NCBI RefSeq assembly: GCF_900112575.1
Contig: NZ_FOMH01000014.1
Span: forward strand, 62,001 to 126,000
Direction: 5' to 3'
DNA from: Flavobacterium phragmitis
Lineage (GTDB): Bacteria > Bacteroidota > Bacteroidia > Flavobacteriales > Flavobacteriaceae
Length of the DNA stretch: 64,000 bases
Shown: positions 1 to 9,296 of the stretch, piece after piece
Position numbering within the stretch: the first letter of the stretch is position 1
Layout: the number at the start of each line of letters is the position of its first letter
Notes under the pieces: generated by a model
What the model was told of the DNA's origin: nothing
Seen by the model: only the letters and a program-made list of their open reading frames with translations
Databases searched by the model: none
Program-made: the position numbers and the translations under genes

Positions 1-37
1 TGCTACAGGTTCTTACATGGAGCGTGTAAAAGAGTAG
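1..37 (+). CDS. efp: Elongation factor P, C-terminal end (partial)
   Basis: Only the last codons are present, read in the frame starting at base 2 and ending in TAG. They encode ATGSYMERVKE, which matches the usual EF-P ending (DTRTG-Y-ERV). EF-P helps ribosomes through polyproline stretches. An LpxD-type gene follows, and efp beside lpx genes is, as I recall, a common flavobacterial order. The identification rests on eleven residues plus context. Confidence 0.7.
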   Translation, partial: ATGSYMERVKE

Positions 38-52
38 TCTTTTAATTGAGAT

Positions 53-144
53 AAATTTGACAATGAGTCAATTAGATAATCTGTGAATCGACATAATTTT
101 GTATATTCACATTCTAATTGACTCATTTTCTAATTGACAAATTT
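53..144. repeat. Intergenic palindrome between efp and the lpxD-like gene
   Basis: Perfect 15-bp arms at 62-76 and 113-127 are flanked by a 7-bp outer pair (53-59 with 138-144) and contain an inner pair GTGAAT/ATTCAC. The whole gap can fold into one long hairpin. There is no run of T after it, so it is more likely an extragenic repeat than a terminator. Confidence 0.7.
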
Positions 145-158
145 TCTAATTATACTAT

Positions 159-1088
159 ATGAAATTTCCAAAGAGTCATTCTTTACAAGAAATTGCTAAT
201 TTGCTTAACTGCAAATTTATTGGAAACAAAGACTTTCAAGTTTTAGGCATGAACGAAATACATGTTGTGGAGCCTGGTGATATTGTTTTTGTTGACCACC
301 CAAAATATTACGATAAAGCTTTGCAATCGGCAGCGACTATTGTTTTAATAAACAAAGAAGTAGAATGTCCAGAAGGTAAGGCCCTTTTAATTTCTGATGA
401 TCCCTTTAGAGATTTCAATATTCTTACAAAACATTTTAGACCTTTCCAGTTTGCTAATGTTGCAATCGCTGATTCTGCAGAGATAGGAGAAGGTACTGTA
501 ATTCAGCCAAATACTTTTGTTGGAAATAATGTTAAAATCGGCAAGAACTGCTTAATACATTCTAATGTGTCAATTTACGACCATACTGTAATCGGAGACA
601 ATGTAATTATACATGCTGGAACTATTTTAGGAGCAGATGCTTTTTATTATAAAAAACGCCCAGAAGGATTTGATCAATTAGTTTCTGGCGGAAGAGTTGT
701 TATTGAAGATAATGTTGGCATTGGTGCTTTATGTACGATAGATAAAGGGGTTACTGGTGATACAACTATTGGTGCAGGTTCTAAATTAGATAATCAAGTA
801 CATGTTGGTCATGATACCGTAATTGGAAAAAAATGTCTGATTGCTTCGCAAACTGGTATTGCAGGCTGCGTGATTATTGAAGATGAAGTAACTTTATGGG
901 GACAAGTAGGTACCACAAGCGGTATAACAATTGGAGCAAAAGCAGTTGTTATGGGGCAGACCGGTGTAACTAAATCGGTTGAAGGAGGAAAATCGTATTT
1001 CGGAACCCCAATTGAAGAATCTAGAGAAAAATTGAAACAATTAGCCAATATTAAGAAGATTCCTGAAATTTTAAATAAATTGAAGTAA
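159..1088 (+). CDS. lpxD: UDP-3-O-acylglucosamine N-acyltransferase (LpxD family)
   Basis: LpxD transfers a 3-hydroxyacyl chain from acyl-ACP to the amine of UDP-3-O-acylglucosamine in lipid A synthesis, in the cytoplasm. The protein has 309 residues. An N-terminal UDP-binding-like domain (about 1-100) precedes a left-handed beta helix of hexapeptide repeats (about 101-275) and a short helical tail. The HVGH motif at 215-218 matches the family's catalytic histidine region. Flavobacteria often carry a second LpxD-like gene beside lpxC/lpxA; this copy follows efp and may be that paralogue, so its exact acyl or sugar substrate is uncertain. The next gene starts one base after the stop. Confidence 0.85.
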   Translation: MKFPKSHSLQEIANLLNCKFIGNKDFQVLGMNEIHVVEPGDIVFVDHPKYYDKALQSAATIVLINKEVECPEGKALLISDDPFRDFNILTKHFRPFQFANVAIADSAEIGEGTVIQPNTFVGNNVKIGKNCLIHSNVSIYDHTVIGDNVIIHAGTILGADAFYYKKRPEGFDQLVSGGRVVIEDNVGIGALCTIDKGVTGDTTIGAGSKLDNQVHVGHDTVIGKKCLIASQTGIAGCVIIEDEVTLWGQVGTTSGITIGAKAVVMGQTGVTKSVEGGKSYFGTPIEESREKLKQLANIKKIPEILNKLK

Positions 1089-1089
1089 T

Positions 1090-1452
1090 ATGTCTATTAA
1101 AGAATTTGTTCAGAAATTTTATAAGTCAGATGCCTTAATTGATAGTGAAATTTTAAAAACATATCTGCATCCTGACGTTACGCTTGAATGGAACAGCAGC
1201 AAAGGTTTTATTCAGATGGATTATGACTCGATAATGGAAATGGCCAATGAACTTAGTCGTGCTTATGTGCGTTCTAAGGTTAGAATCAGTCATATTATTA
1301 GCGAAGATGATTTAGTATCAGTGCGTTACTCTCATTTTGTGAAAACAATTGAGAATCCAAGGGAGGAGATGCTTTTAGCGCATTTTTCAACGATTTGGCA
1401 GATAAAAGATGATAAACTTTATAGAGGTTACCAAATGAGTCAATTTTCTTAA
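1090..1452 (+). CDS. NTF2-like (SnoaL-type) small protein
   Basis: A 120-residue soluble protein with the features of the NTF2-like cone fold: an N-terminal helix (KEFVQKFYKSDA), a short segment around HPDVTLEWNSSKGF and strands ending in FSTIWQIKDDKLYRGYQMSQ. This fold is used for ligand binding and small enzymes, so no reaction can be assigned. It starts one base after the LpxD-family stop and is surely cotranscribed with it. There is no signal peptide. Confidence 0.8.
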   Translation: MSIKEFVQKFYKSDALIDSEILKTYLHPDVTLEWNSSKGFIQMDYDSIMEMANELSRAYVRSKVRISHIISEDDLVSVRYSHFVKTIENPREEMLLAHFSTIWQIKDDKLYRGYQMSQFS

Positions 1453-1495
1453 TATTTTTTTGACAATAAAAGAGGCAAAATACATTACAAAACCT

Positions 1496-1503
1496 TATTT
1501 TTG
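1496..1503 (+). promoter_or_regulatory. Putative -7 promoter element for sucD
   Basis: TATTTTTG fits the Bacteroidota TAnnTTTG element and lies 35 bp before the sucD start. No TTTG was found at the proper upstream distance, so this is a half match. Confidence 0.4.
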
Positions 1504-1538
1504 CAACACAAATTTAAAAACTACATAAAATATATATC

Positions 1539-2411
1539 ATGAGTGTTTTAGTTAATAAAGATTCCAAAATAATTGTTCAGGGATTTACAGGAAGCGAAGG
1601 AACTTTCCACGCTTCTCAAATGATTGAGTACGGTACTAATGTTGTTGGGGGTGTTACTCCAGGAAAAGGTGGAACAAGCCACTTAGACCGTCCGGTTTTT
1701 AATACAGTAAAAGATGCTGTTGATCAAGCTGGAGCAGATACTTCTATCATTTTTGTTCCGCCAGCTTTTGCTGCTGATGCAATTATGGAAGCTGCTGATG
1801 CTGGAATTAAAGTAATTATTGCTATTACAGAAGGGATTCCTGTAGCAGATATGATTAAAGCAAATAATTATGTTAAGGAAAGAAATTCTAGATTAATTGG
1901 TCCAAACTGCCCAGGTGTTATTACTCCAGGTGAGGCTAAAGTTGGAATTATGCCAGGTTTCGTTTTCAAAAAAGGAAATGTTGGTATTGTTTCTAAATCT
2001 GGAACTTTAACTTACGAAGCAGCTGACCAAGTTGTAAAACAAGGTTTAGGAATCACTACAGCTATTGGTATTGGTGGAGATCCAATCATTGGAACTACAA
2101 CTAAAGAGGCTGTTGAATTATTGATGAACGATCCAGAAACTGAAGCAATCATTATGATTGGCGAAATTGGAGGTCAATTAGAAGCAGATGCTGCTAGATG
2201 GGTAAAAGCTGACGGTAACCGTAAACCAGTTATTGGATTTATCGCTGGAGAAACTGCTCCTGCTGGTAGAACAATGGGGCACGCAGGTGCTATTGTTGGT
2301 GGTTCTGATGATACAGCTGCTGCTAAAAAACAAATTATGAGAGACAACGGAATTCACGTTGTTGATTCACCAGCTGAAATTGGTAAAAAAGTAAAAGAAG
2401 TACTTGGTTAA
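1539..2411 (+). CDS. sucD: Succinate-CoA ligase (ADP-forming), alpha subunit
   Basis: Alpha subunit of succinyl-CoA synthetase, which makes ATP or GTP from succinyl-CoA in the TCA cycle. The 290 residues match the family length. An N-terminal CoA-binding Rossmann domain includes GFTGSEGTFHA; GPNCPGVITPGE is at 121-132; and the phosphorylated catalytic histidine is H248 in GRTMGHAGA. The beta subunit gene sucC is not adjacent, so the subunits are encoded apart. A strong terminator follows directly, making this a single-gene unit. Confidence 0.97.
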   Translation: MSVLVNKDSKIIVQGFTGSEGTFHASQMIEYGTNVVGGVTPGKGGTSHLDRPVFNTVKDAVDQAGADTSIIFVPPAFAADAIMEAADAGIKVIIAITEGIPVADMIKANNYVKERNSRLIGPNCPGVITPGEAKVGIMPGFVFKKGNVGIVSKSGTLTYEAADQVVKQGLGITTAIGIGGDPIIGTTTKEAVELLMNDPETEAIIMIGEIGGQLEADAARWVKADGNRKPVIGFIAGETAPAGRTMGHAGAIVGGSDDTAAAKKQIMRDNGIHVVDSPAEIGKKVKEVLG

Positions 2412-2441
2412 TAAAATCCAATATTTAAAATAACAAATTCC

Positions 2442-2472
2442 AAAAAGTCTCAATATTTTCTTGAGACTTTTT
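2442..2472 (+). terminator. Rho-independent terminator after sucD
   Basis: A perfect 12-bp stem (AAAAAGTCTCAA / TTGAGACTTTTT) with a 7-nt loop and a T-run in the 3' arm, 30 bp after the sucD stop. Confidence 0.85.
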
Positions 2473-2552
2473 CCATTTTAAAAGCTGAGGCAGAAAACAG
2501 AAAAAACTTAGCATCTTAGAACCTCAGTATCTTAGAGGCTTAATAAAGAAAT

Positions 2553-2981
2553 ATGTATAAAGAATTAGAAAAATTTAAAGTAAGCAGCAGTTTTACTTTT
2601 ACAGTTGAAGATAGTTTAGAAGAAGTTTGCAATGCACCAGAAGGAAGCGCTGGAGTTTTTGTTGTTTATGCTGTCGAAGGAGCAGAGAAAGAACTAATTA
2701 TGGTTGGGTCTACAGGAACTGTTCAGAATGACGGAACTTTAAAAAGCAAAAATGGCGGATTATACGATAAAATCGTAAACGGACATCAATTTGCTAAAAC
2801 AGGAAGAAAATATTCTTGGCCAGCTCAAATGAAATTAGAAAACATTGTTGCCCTTGAAGTAGTTTGGTACGAAACTTTTACTGGAGATGTAAAAGCCATT
2901 CCAACTGCAGTTGAAGGACAGGTTTTACAAAATTTTTTAGATGAAAATGCGAAATTACCTAGCTGGAATGTAGCTTTTTAA
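2553..2981 (+). CDS. Conserved hypothetical protein, possibly degenerate GIY-YIG fold
   Basis: A 142-residue cytoplasmic protein. Residues 34-52 read GVFVVYA...IMVGSTG, with the spacing of a GIY-YIG nuclease core (GVF at 34-36 for GIY, MVG at 50-52 for YIG), followed by GGLYDKIVNGHQF where a helix would lie. The usual catalytic Arg is not obvious, so if the fold is right it may not cut DNA. I do not recognise a named family. It is monocistronic, with terminators on both sides. Confidence 0.8.
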   Translation: MYKELEKFKVSSSFTFTVEDSLEEVCNAPEGSAGVFVVYAVEGAEKELIMVGSTGTVQNDGTLKSKNGGLYDKIVNGHQFAKTGRKYSWPAQMKLENIVALEVVWYETFTGDVKAIPTAVEGQVLQNFLDENAKLPSWNVAF

Positions 2982-3007
2982 AAAGAGAAACTTGATGAAA
3001 TGCCAAG

Positions 3008-3037
3008 AAGCCTTACTAATCATAGTAGGGCTTTTTT
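3008..3037 (+). terminator. Rho-independent terminator
   Basis: A 10-bp stem AGCCTTACTA / TAGTAGGGCT (one G-U pair) with a 4-nt loop followed by a T-run, shortly after the GIY-YIG-like gene. Confidence 0.85.
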
Positions 3038-3192
3038 ATTTGAGAAAATATTAGATTTTATTTCTTATGTTAAAATCCTATAACTTGAAATTTTATTTAG
3101 TATATCAAATTTGTAGGAATTGATTAAAATGCCATATTGGTTATTTTAATGATGAAGTATGTAATTCTATTTAGTTAATTAAAATTTAACAT

Positions 3193-3324
3193 ATGGTAAA
3201 TTTAAGATTAAGTAAAAAAAAGACCGCGAATACTGACGAATTTAGAAAAAGCGCCATTTTTTTTGTAATAATTGGTTTTTTAACATTAGCTTTTCTATAT
3301 TTATCACACAAAAACAAAAAATAA
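3193..3324 (+). CDS. Possible small single-pass membrane protein (43 aa)
   Basis: ATG to TAA gives 43 residues: a basic N-terminus (LRLSKKKTANTDEFRKS), one hydrophobic segment at about 21-38 (IFFVIIGFLTLAFLYLSH) and a Lys-rich end. This charge pattern suits a short inner-membrane protein. It sits alone in the roughly 560-bp gap before the sigma factor gene. No family was recognised and no promoter is clear, so it could be chance; the amphipathic layout favours a real gene. Confidence 0.4.
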   Translation: MVNLRLSKKKTANTDEFRKSAIFFVIIGFLTLAFLYLSHKNKK

Positions 3325-3539
3325 TGTTAAAATTTGATTCATTTTGTATGAATTAAATCTTCTGTTTGAGTAAAAATCTTGTTTATTTTTTGTTAAGAAT
3401 AAGGTACTGAAAAGAAGAAGAGATTTTTTAAAATAATCAAATGAAAAGCCAATTTTAATAAATGTAATTAATTCGTGTTGTTTCAAGAAAGTTTACTTTT
3501 TTAAATGATTTGATTTTTACGCCTCAAAGTTTCTGCATT

Positions 3540-4145
3540 ATGAGCCACATTTTAAAAAACAAGGTGTTAGACGATTTTATTCTTTGGAGTAATTTGAAAA
3601 ACGGTGACGAAAGATCATTCTCTTTACTTTTTGAAAAGTATTATAGAGATTTAATCAATTATGGAAATTCACTTTGTCCATTTGCCGAAAAAGTTCAGGA
3701 TTGTATTCAGGATGTCTTTGCAGATATCTGGATTTATCGCAGTTCATTGCAAGATAATGTAATAGTTAAAGCTTATTTGCTTTCTAGTGTTAGAAAGAGA
3801 ATTGCCCGTTTACATGAAAGAGATTATGTTTTTAAGAAGACAACCAGTACAGACGTTTTGGAGTTTTTATTTGATTTTTCTATAGAAAATGCATTAGTCG
3901 AAGATGAAGTGACAGCTGAACGTGTTTTGTATTTGAATAAGTTATTGAATGATTTGCCTGGACGCCAGAAAGAAGCGCTATATCTTCGTTATCATCAAGG
4001 TTTAAGTGTAGAACAGATTGCCGAACTTTTAGATGTGAATTATCAATCTGCAAACAACTTGTTGCATCGTGGTTTGTTAAGTCTTCGTAAAGAATGGAAA
4101 GGAAGCATTCCGTTGTTAATCCTTATATATTCAGGGGTTTTGTAG
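3540..4145 (+). CDS. ECF RNA polymerase sigma factor, FecI type
   Basis: A sigma-70 family ECF factor of 201 residues from the ATG at 3540. An upstream in-frame TTG at 3510 would add ten unlikely residues. Region 2 lies around NYGNSLCPFAEKVQDCIQDVFADIW and region 4 around ALYLRYHQGLSVEQIAELL, ending in a helix with NLLHRGLLSLRKEW. It is followed by a FecR anti-sigma gene and a SusC with an STN domain, the standard trio in which substrate at the outer membrane releases the sigma factor. It probably drives the susC operon downstream. Confidence 0.93.
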   Translation: MSHILKNKVLDDFILWSNLKNGDERSFSLLFEKYYRDLINYGNSLCPFAEKVQDCIQDVFADIWIYRSSLQDNVIVKAYLLSSVRKRIARLHERDYVFKKTTSTDVLEFLFDFSIENALVEDEVTAERVLYLNKLLNDLPGRQKEALYLRYHQGLSVEQIAELLDVNYQSANNLLHRGLLSLRKEWKGSIPLLILIYSGVL

Positions 4146-4235
4146 TTTTTTAAGAAAAAATCAAAAAAAAATCTTAAATAAGTGAGTATATAATATAAAA
4201 ACTGTCCTCTATGTTTTTGTAACCTTAATAATAAG

Positions 4236-5351
4236 ATGCAAAAACGTAATAATTATACCGAAATAGAAGACTTCTTAGCTGATGAATCTTTTCAATTATG
4301 GATTTTATCTAAAATTGATGAACAAGGCTGGGAAGAATGGACTTTAGAAAATCTTCAAAGAGCCAAACTTGTTGAAGATGCAAGGCTTTTACTTTTAGCC
4401 ATGCGAGTACCCGATTCAAAATTATCTTCGAGTCAAGTTCATGAAGCGTTGCAACAGACTTGGCAAAAAATTGAACAAAGAGAAGCACTTTCTCAAGAAA
4501 CTTTAAAAATTAGAAAACTTCAAACAGTAAGATACTGGATAACCGGTGTAGCCGCAGCTGTTTTAATTGGCTTATTTTCTGCTTGGTTTTTTAAAAATGA
4601 TATCTTACCAAATGACAATGTAGTAACCTACAATGAATTGGTAGAAGAGAATAACGAAGGTTTGGTAGAACAAACCAACAATAGTGAAAAATCTCAGACC
4701 ATTACACTATCAGATGGCAGTTCAGTTTTGTTACAGCCCAATAGCAAATTAAGCTACCCGAAAATTTTTACTGGAAACGAAAGAAAGGTCTATTTGTCTG
4801 GTGAAGGTTTCTTTGAAATTAGTAAAAATCCTAAAAAACCATTTTTTGTTTATGCGAATGAAATTGTAACACGTGTTGTGGGGACAAGTTTCAGAATAAA
4901 AGCCTATCCAGATCAGCAAAATGTAGAAGTTTTGGTGAGAACTGGTAAAGTTAGGGTGAAACCTAATGATATGGTTCGTTCCGTTGAAAATGAAGAAATT
5001 GTTTTACTTCCTAATCAGGCTGTTCGATTTGCGCGTAAAGATTTTGTCTTTAATAAAATTACAAACATTACGGCAGATCCTGTCTTAGTTAACAGTGTCA
5101 CTAATATTGAGCAATTAAGTTTCGAATTTACTGATATTCCAGTTGCCCAAATACTTGAAACAATAGAACAGGCCTATTTAGTAGATGTTGATTTCCCACA
5201 TGATAAGTTAAAAGACTGCCGTTTAACTACTTCATTAAGTGATCAGCCGTTGGCAGAAAAGCTAAAAATTATTTGTAAAAGTATTGGAAATGATACTAAT
5301 TACGAAATGAATGGAAACCAAATTGTGATTACAACTTCTGGCTGTAACTAG
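4236..5351 (+). CDS. FecR-family anti-sigma factor
   Basis: 371 residues. The N-terminal cytoplasmic part (1-100) would bind the ECF sigma factor. One membrane helix at about 101-118 (WITGVAAAVLIGLFSAWF) is followed by a periplasmic FecR domain (about 150-245, with LSDGSSVLLQPNSKL and GEGFFEIS) and a C-terminal DUF4974-like domain (about 285-370, with FTDIPVAQILETIEQAY). In such systems the periplasmic part touches the STN domain of the TonB-dependent receptor. It lies 90 bp after the sigma gene and 217 bp before susC. Confidence 0.93.
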   Translation: MQKRNNYTEIEDFLADESFQLWILSKIDEQGWEEWTLENLQRAKLVEDARLLLLAMRVPDSKLSSSQVHEALQQTWQKIEQREALSQETLKIRKLQTVRYWITGVAAAVLIGLFSAWFFKNDILPNDNVVTYNELVEENNEGLVEQTNNSEKSQTITLSDGSSVLLQPNSKLSYPKIFTGNERKVYLSGEGFFEISKNPKKPFFVYANEIVTRVVGTSFRIKAYPDQQNVEVLVRTGKVRVKPNDMVRSVENEEIVLLPNQAVRFARKDFVFNKITNITADPVLVNSVTNIEQLSFEFTDIPVAQILETIEQAYLVDVDFPHDKLKDCRLTTSLSDQPLAEKLKIICKSIGNDTNYEMNGNQIVITTSGCN

Positions 5352-5445
5352 TAAGTTTAATCACTGATAAAATACCAAAATAAACGGATTGTCTAAAGCT
5401 AAAAAATGATATAACTGCCTATGTAAAAAAATAAATGCATGAAAA

Positions 5446-5479
5446 AAGTGCCGAATATGCTGTAACATTTTCGACACTT
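5446..5479. other. Imperfect hairpin upstream of susC
   Basis: AAGTGCCGAA (5446-5455) can pair with TTCGACACTT (5470-5479), with one mismatch, about 90 bp before the susC start. There is no T-run, so it is not a clear terminator. It could be a leader structure, an operator or chance. Confidence 0.3.
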
Positions 5480-5568
5480 AAAATTTAGTAAATCACTCTC
5501 TGTAAAGAGTAATTTATGATGTTTCTTAAAATACACTCGAATAGTATTAATCAAAACAAACCAAAATT

Positions 5569-8500
5569 ATGAAAAAACCTGTTGTCAAGCAACGATTACT
5601 TCACCAAATCATGAAAATAACGCTGTTTCAATTTGTGTTAGCACTTGTATTTTCAAGTGTAACTTTCGCAAATAATGTAAATGGGCAGAAAAAACTAGAT
5701 ACTAAAGTTACAATTACAGTCGAAAATCTAACTTTAGACAATGCTTTATCTAAAATCGAAAAATCTGCTCGTGTAAAATTTTCTTACAATTCTAGACTGC
5801 CTCAGCTTTCGCAGAAAGTTAGTATAGAAGCAAACCAAGAAACTTTGTCTAGTATTCTAAGCAGAATATTAGTGCCTTTTAATATTACTTTTTCAGAAGT
5901 AAGCAATCAGATTGTGCTTCAAAAGAGTACAGGTGGTTCTTTTTCAAATATCAACAATCACGATTCATTGTTTGAGCTTTTGACTTTTGGCCCAATTATT
6001 AAAGGAAAAGTAACAGATCAAACAGGAAGTCCACTTCCAGGTGCTACAGTTATGGCAAAAGGAACAAAAACGGCTGTTTTAACCGATTTTGATGGAAATT
6101 TCGTTATCGAAATGCCAGCTAACGTTAATCGTTTAGTTATCTCATATGTTGGTATGGAATCTAAAGAAATTGGTATTGAAAATACCACACCAACAATTGT
6201 TTTAACAGAAGCGGGACAAAACCTTAAAGAGGTTGTAATTACTACAGGATACGAAAAAACTTCAAAAAGAACATTTACTGGAGCAATCAGTAAAATTTCA
6301 GGATCTGAATTAAAAGTTGATGGTGTAGTTGATGTAAGCAGAATGATTGAAGGTAAAGCAGCCGGAGTTACTGTACAAAACGTTACAGGTTCTTTTGGTT
6401 CTACTCCTAAAATTACAGTTCGTGGATCTTCTTCTATTTTTGGAGATACAAAACCATTATGGGTTATTGATGGTGTGGTTCAGGAAGATATTATAAACGT
6501 AACATTTGCAGATTTAGCTTCTGGTAACTCTGCAACATTATTAAGTTCTGCTGTTGCAGGGTTAAATGCTAATGATATTCAAAGTATCGAAATTCTTAAA
6601 GACGCATCTGCTACTTCTATCTATGGTTCAAGATCTTTGAATGGAGTTGTAGTTGTAACAACAAAACAAGGACGTAGAGATGCACCTTTAAAAATTAATT
6701 ATACTGTTGAAAATACTGTAAGAGCTGTGCCAAGCTATACACAATACGATGTATTGAATTCACAAGAATCTATGAGTGTTTTTCAAGAAATGAGAGAAAA
6801 GGGATATCTTAGTCAAAGCTCATCTTTAACATCTAGATTTAGTGGTGTTTATGGTATTCTGGCAAAGCAAATAAATCTTTATGAAAGCTCAAATGGAATG
6901 TATGGTGTGAAAAATGAACAGCCTTACATTAATCAATTTTTACAAAAATATGAATTAGCGAATACAGATTGGTTTAAAGTTTTATTCAGACCCTCAATTA
7001 CTCAAAATCATTCATTAAGTTTTTCAGGAGGAGGAAAGAATAATACTTTTTATGGCTCTATAGGATATTATACTGATCCAGGTTGGACTGTGGCTGATAA
7101 TGTAAAACAATTATCATCGAACTTAAAAGGAACATTTTACATCAATGACAGATTGAATATTACTTTATCTACTCTTGCATCTGCCCGTGATCAGGAAGCT
7201 CCAGGGACTTATGAAAGTAAAAATGATGTTGTATTTGGAAAGGTTACAAGAGATTTTGATATTAATCCTTTTAATTATGTGTTAAGTACGAGCAGAACAT
7301 TAAGACCTTATGATGATAATGGAAATTTAGAATATTATCAAAATAACTGGGCTCCAATGAATATTCTTAACGAATTAAAAAATAATACTCTTGGAATAAA
7401 AGTAAAAGACATCCGTTTTCAGGCAGACTTGGATTATAAAATAAATAAGAATTTGACTTACAATTTTACAGGTTCTGCTCGTTATGCTACTACATCCAGA
7501 GAACATAAAATCTATGAAGGTTCAAATGTTGTAGGAGCTTATAATGCTGGAGTAGGTGATAATCCAAACACCCAGATTCAAAAAGACAATGTGTTTTTAT
7601 ATCAAAATCCAAATGATTTAACAGCACCTAAAGTTTCAGTTTTACAGAACGGTGGTTTTTTGAGAAAATACACCAACGATATGACTTCGTACAATGTTAG
7701 AAACAGTATTACATATAGAAATATACTTAATGATAAACATGAACTAGAAGGTTTCTTTGGTACTGAGTTTCGATCTGTAGATAGAAGTAATGACAATTTT
7801 ACAGCTGCAGGTTTGCAATATGAAAAAGGACTTAGTGCTTTTATTGATCCTAGATTAATTGAAAAACTAGTTAATGAAGGAAATACATATTATGATTTTG
7901 GAGCAGAGAGAGAACGTACTGTTGGTTTCTTTGGGAAAGTAGGGTATACTTATGATAGACGTTATACTGCATCGGTTACTGGGCGTTATGATGGCTCTAA
8001 CAGACAAGGAGATACAGGGTCTTCTAGATGGTTACCAACTTACACAGTGAGTGGTAAATGGAATATCAAAGAAGAAAATTTCATGAAAAATGTAGAATCG
8101 GTTAATAATTTAGCACTTAGAGCTTCTTATGGTTTAACAGCAACTGCTGGACCGGCTACAAATTCATTAGCAATTTACAAAAGTTATATTACAGATCGTT
8201 TTGCATCGACAGATAGAGAAAATGCAATACGTATTCAAGATTTGCAAAATCAGGATTTGACTTGGGAAAAACAATTTGAAACAAATATTGGAGTAGACTT
8301 AGGAATGTTTAACAACAGAATACAGTTTACAACAGATGTTTACAGACGTAAAGCCTTTGATTTGATTGACTATGTAATTACATCCGGAGTTGGAGGACAA
8401 GATGTGAAAATGGGTAACAATGCTGATATGGAAACTAAAGGTGTTGAAGTTGGTTTTACTACACAAAATATTGTTTCATCTGATTTTAAATGGTCTACTA

Positions 8501-9282
8501 CATTGAATTTCTCAATTTATGATCAAAAAATCACGAAGTTAGCTAACAGGCCATCAGCATTTGATTTAATAGCTGGAAATGGTGGTAATACTGTAGGACA
8601 TCCAAGAAACTCATTGTATTCTTATCAGTTTACAGGATTAAACAATGAAGGTTTACCAACATTTAAATTACAAGATGGTGCTGAAAGTAATATTACAGAT
8701 GCTGATTTTCAGGACACAAATGATGTAATGAAATATTTGAAATATGAAGGATCTGTTGAGCCTAATAAATCAATTGGTTTAGCAAATACTTTTACTTACA
8801 AAAGCTGGTCATTATATGTATTCGTAGTAGGATCAGGAGGTAATAAGGTGAGATTAAATCCAGTTTATAGTAATAGATATACAGATCAAACTGTTTTTAC
8901 AAAAGAATTTTCTAATAGATGGATAAATCCAGGTGATGAAAATTATACAAATGTTCCAGTTATTGCTGATCAGTTGATGAATAGAAATTATGGGAATAAC
9001 AATTTACAAATTGCTTATAATACTTATAATTTTTCTGATGTTAGAATTGCCAGTGGTGATTTTGTAAGATTGAAAAACATTTCTCTTGGTTGGGAATTTC
9101 CAAGTGATTTTAAGAGAAAGTTAGGTGTAAGTACTTTTAACTTGAAAGCTTCAGCGGTTAATCCTTGGTTAATCTATTCAGATAAAAATTTGCATGGACA
9201 AGATCCTGAGTTTCGTAATACTGGAGGGGTAGCATTCCCGATTACTTCACAATATACTTTTGCAATAAACCTTTCATTTTAA
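5569..9282 (+). CDS. SusC/RagA-family TonB-dependent outer membrane receptor with STN domain
   Basis: A 1237-residue outer membrane importer powered by TonB/ExbBD. The order is: signal segment (about 18-38), STN signalling domain (about 45-120, KVTITVENLTLDNALSKIEK), CarboxypepD_reg-like domain (about 145-225, IKGKVTDQTGSPLPGATV), plug (about 225-365, with GSSSIFGDTKPLWVIDGV and the SusC motif SIEILKDASATSIYGSR), then a 22-strand-type barrel ending in Phe. The STN domain marks it as a transducer that signals to the FecR/ECF pair upstream. Its partner SusD lipoprotein follows. The substrate cannot be read from the sequence; no glycoside hydrolases are nearby. Confidence 0.96.
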   Translation: MKKPVVKQRLLHQIMKITLFQFVLALVFSSVTFANNVNGQKKLDTKVTITVENLTLDNALSKIEKSARVKFSYNSRLPQLSQKVSIEANQETLSSILSRILVPFNITFSEVSNQIVLQKSTGGSFSNINNHDSLFELLTFGPIIKGKVTDQTGSPLPGATVMAKGTKTAVLTDFDGNFVIEMPANVNRLVISYVGMESKEIGIENTTPTIVLTEAGQNLKEVVITTGYEKTSKRTFTGAISKISGSELKVDGVVDVSRMIEGKAAGVTVQNVTGSFGSTPKITVRGSSSIFGDTKPLWVIDGVVQEDIINVTFADLASGNSATLLSSAVAGLNANDIQSIEILKDASATSIYGSRSLNGVVVVTTKQGRRDAPLKINYTVENTVRAVPSYTQYDVLNSQESMSVFQEMREKGYLSQSSSLTSRFSGVYGILAKQINLYESSNGMYGVKNEQPYINQFLQKYELANTDWFKVLFRPSITQNHSLSFSGGGKNNTFYGSIGYYTDPGWTVADNVKQLSSNLKGTFYINDRLNITLSTLASARDQEAPGTYESKNDVVFGKVTRDFDINPFNYVLSTSRTLRPYDDNGNLEYYQNNWAPMNILNELKNNTLGIKVKDIRFQADLDYKINKNLTYNFTGSARYATTSREHKIYEGSNVVGAYNAGVGDNPNTQIQKDNVFLYQNPNDLTAPKVSVLQNGGFLRKYTNDMTSYNVRNSITYRNILNDKHELEGFFGTEFRSVDRSNDNFTAAGLQYEKGLSAFIDPRLIEKLVNEGNTYYDFGAERERTVGFFGKVGYTYDRRYTASVTGRYDGSNRQGDTGSSRWLPTYTVSGKWNIKEENFMKNVESVNNLALRASYGLTATAGPATNSLAIYKSYITDRFASTDRENAIRIQDLQNQDLTWEKQFETNIGVDLGMFNNRIQFTTDVYRRKAFDLIDYVITSGVGGQDVKMGNNADMETKGVEVGFTTQNIVSSDFKWSTTLNFSIYDQKITKLANRPSAFDLIAGNGGNTVGHPRNSLYSYQFTGLNNEGLPTFKLQDGAESNITDADFQDTNDVMKYLKYEGSVEPNKSIGLANTFTYKSWSLYVFVVGSGGNKVRLNPVYSNRYTDQTVFTKEFSNRWINPGDENYTNVPVIADQLMNRNYGNNNLQIAYNTYNFSDVRIASGDFVRLKNISLGWEFPSDFKRKLGVSTFNLKASAVNPWLIYSDKNLHGQDPEFRNTGGVAFPITSQYTFAINLSF

Positions 9283-9296
9283 TAATAAAATTGATT

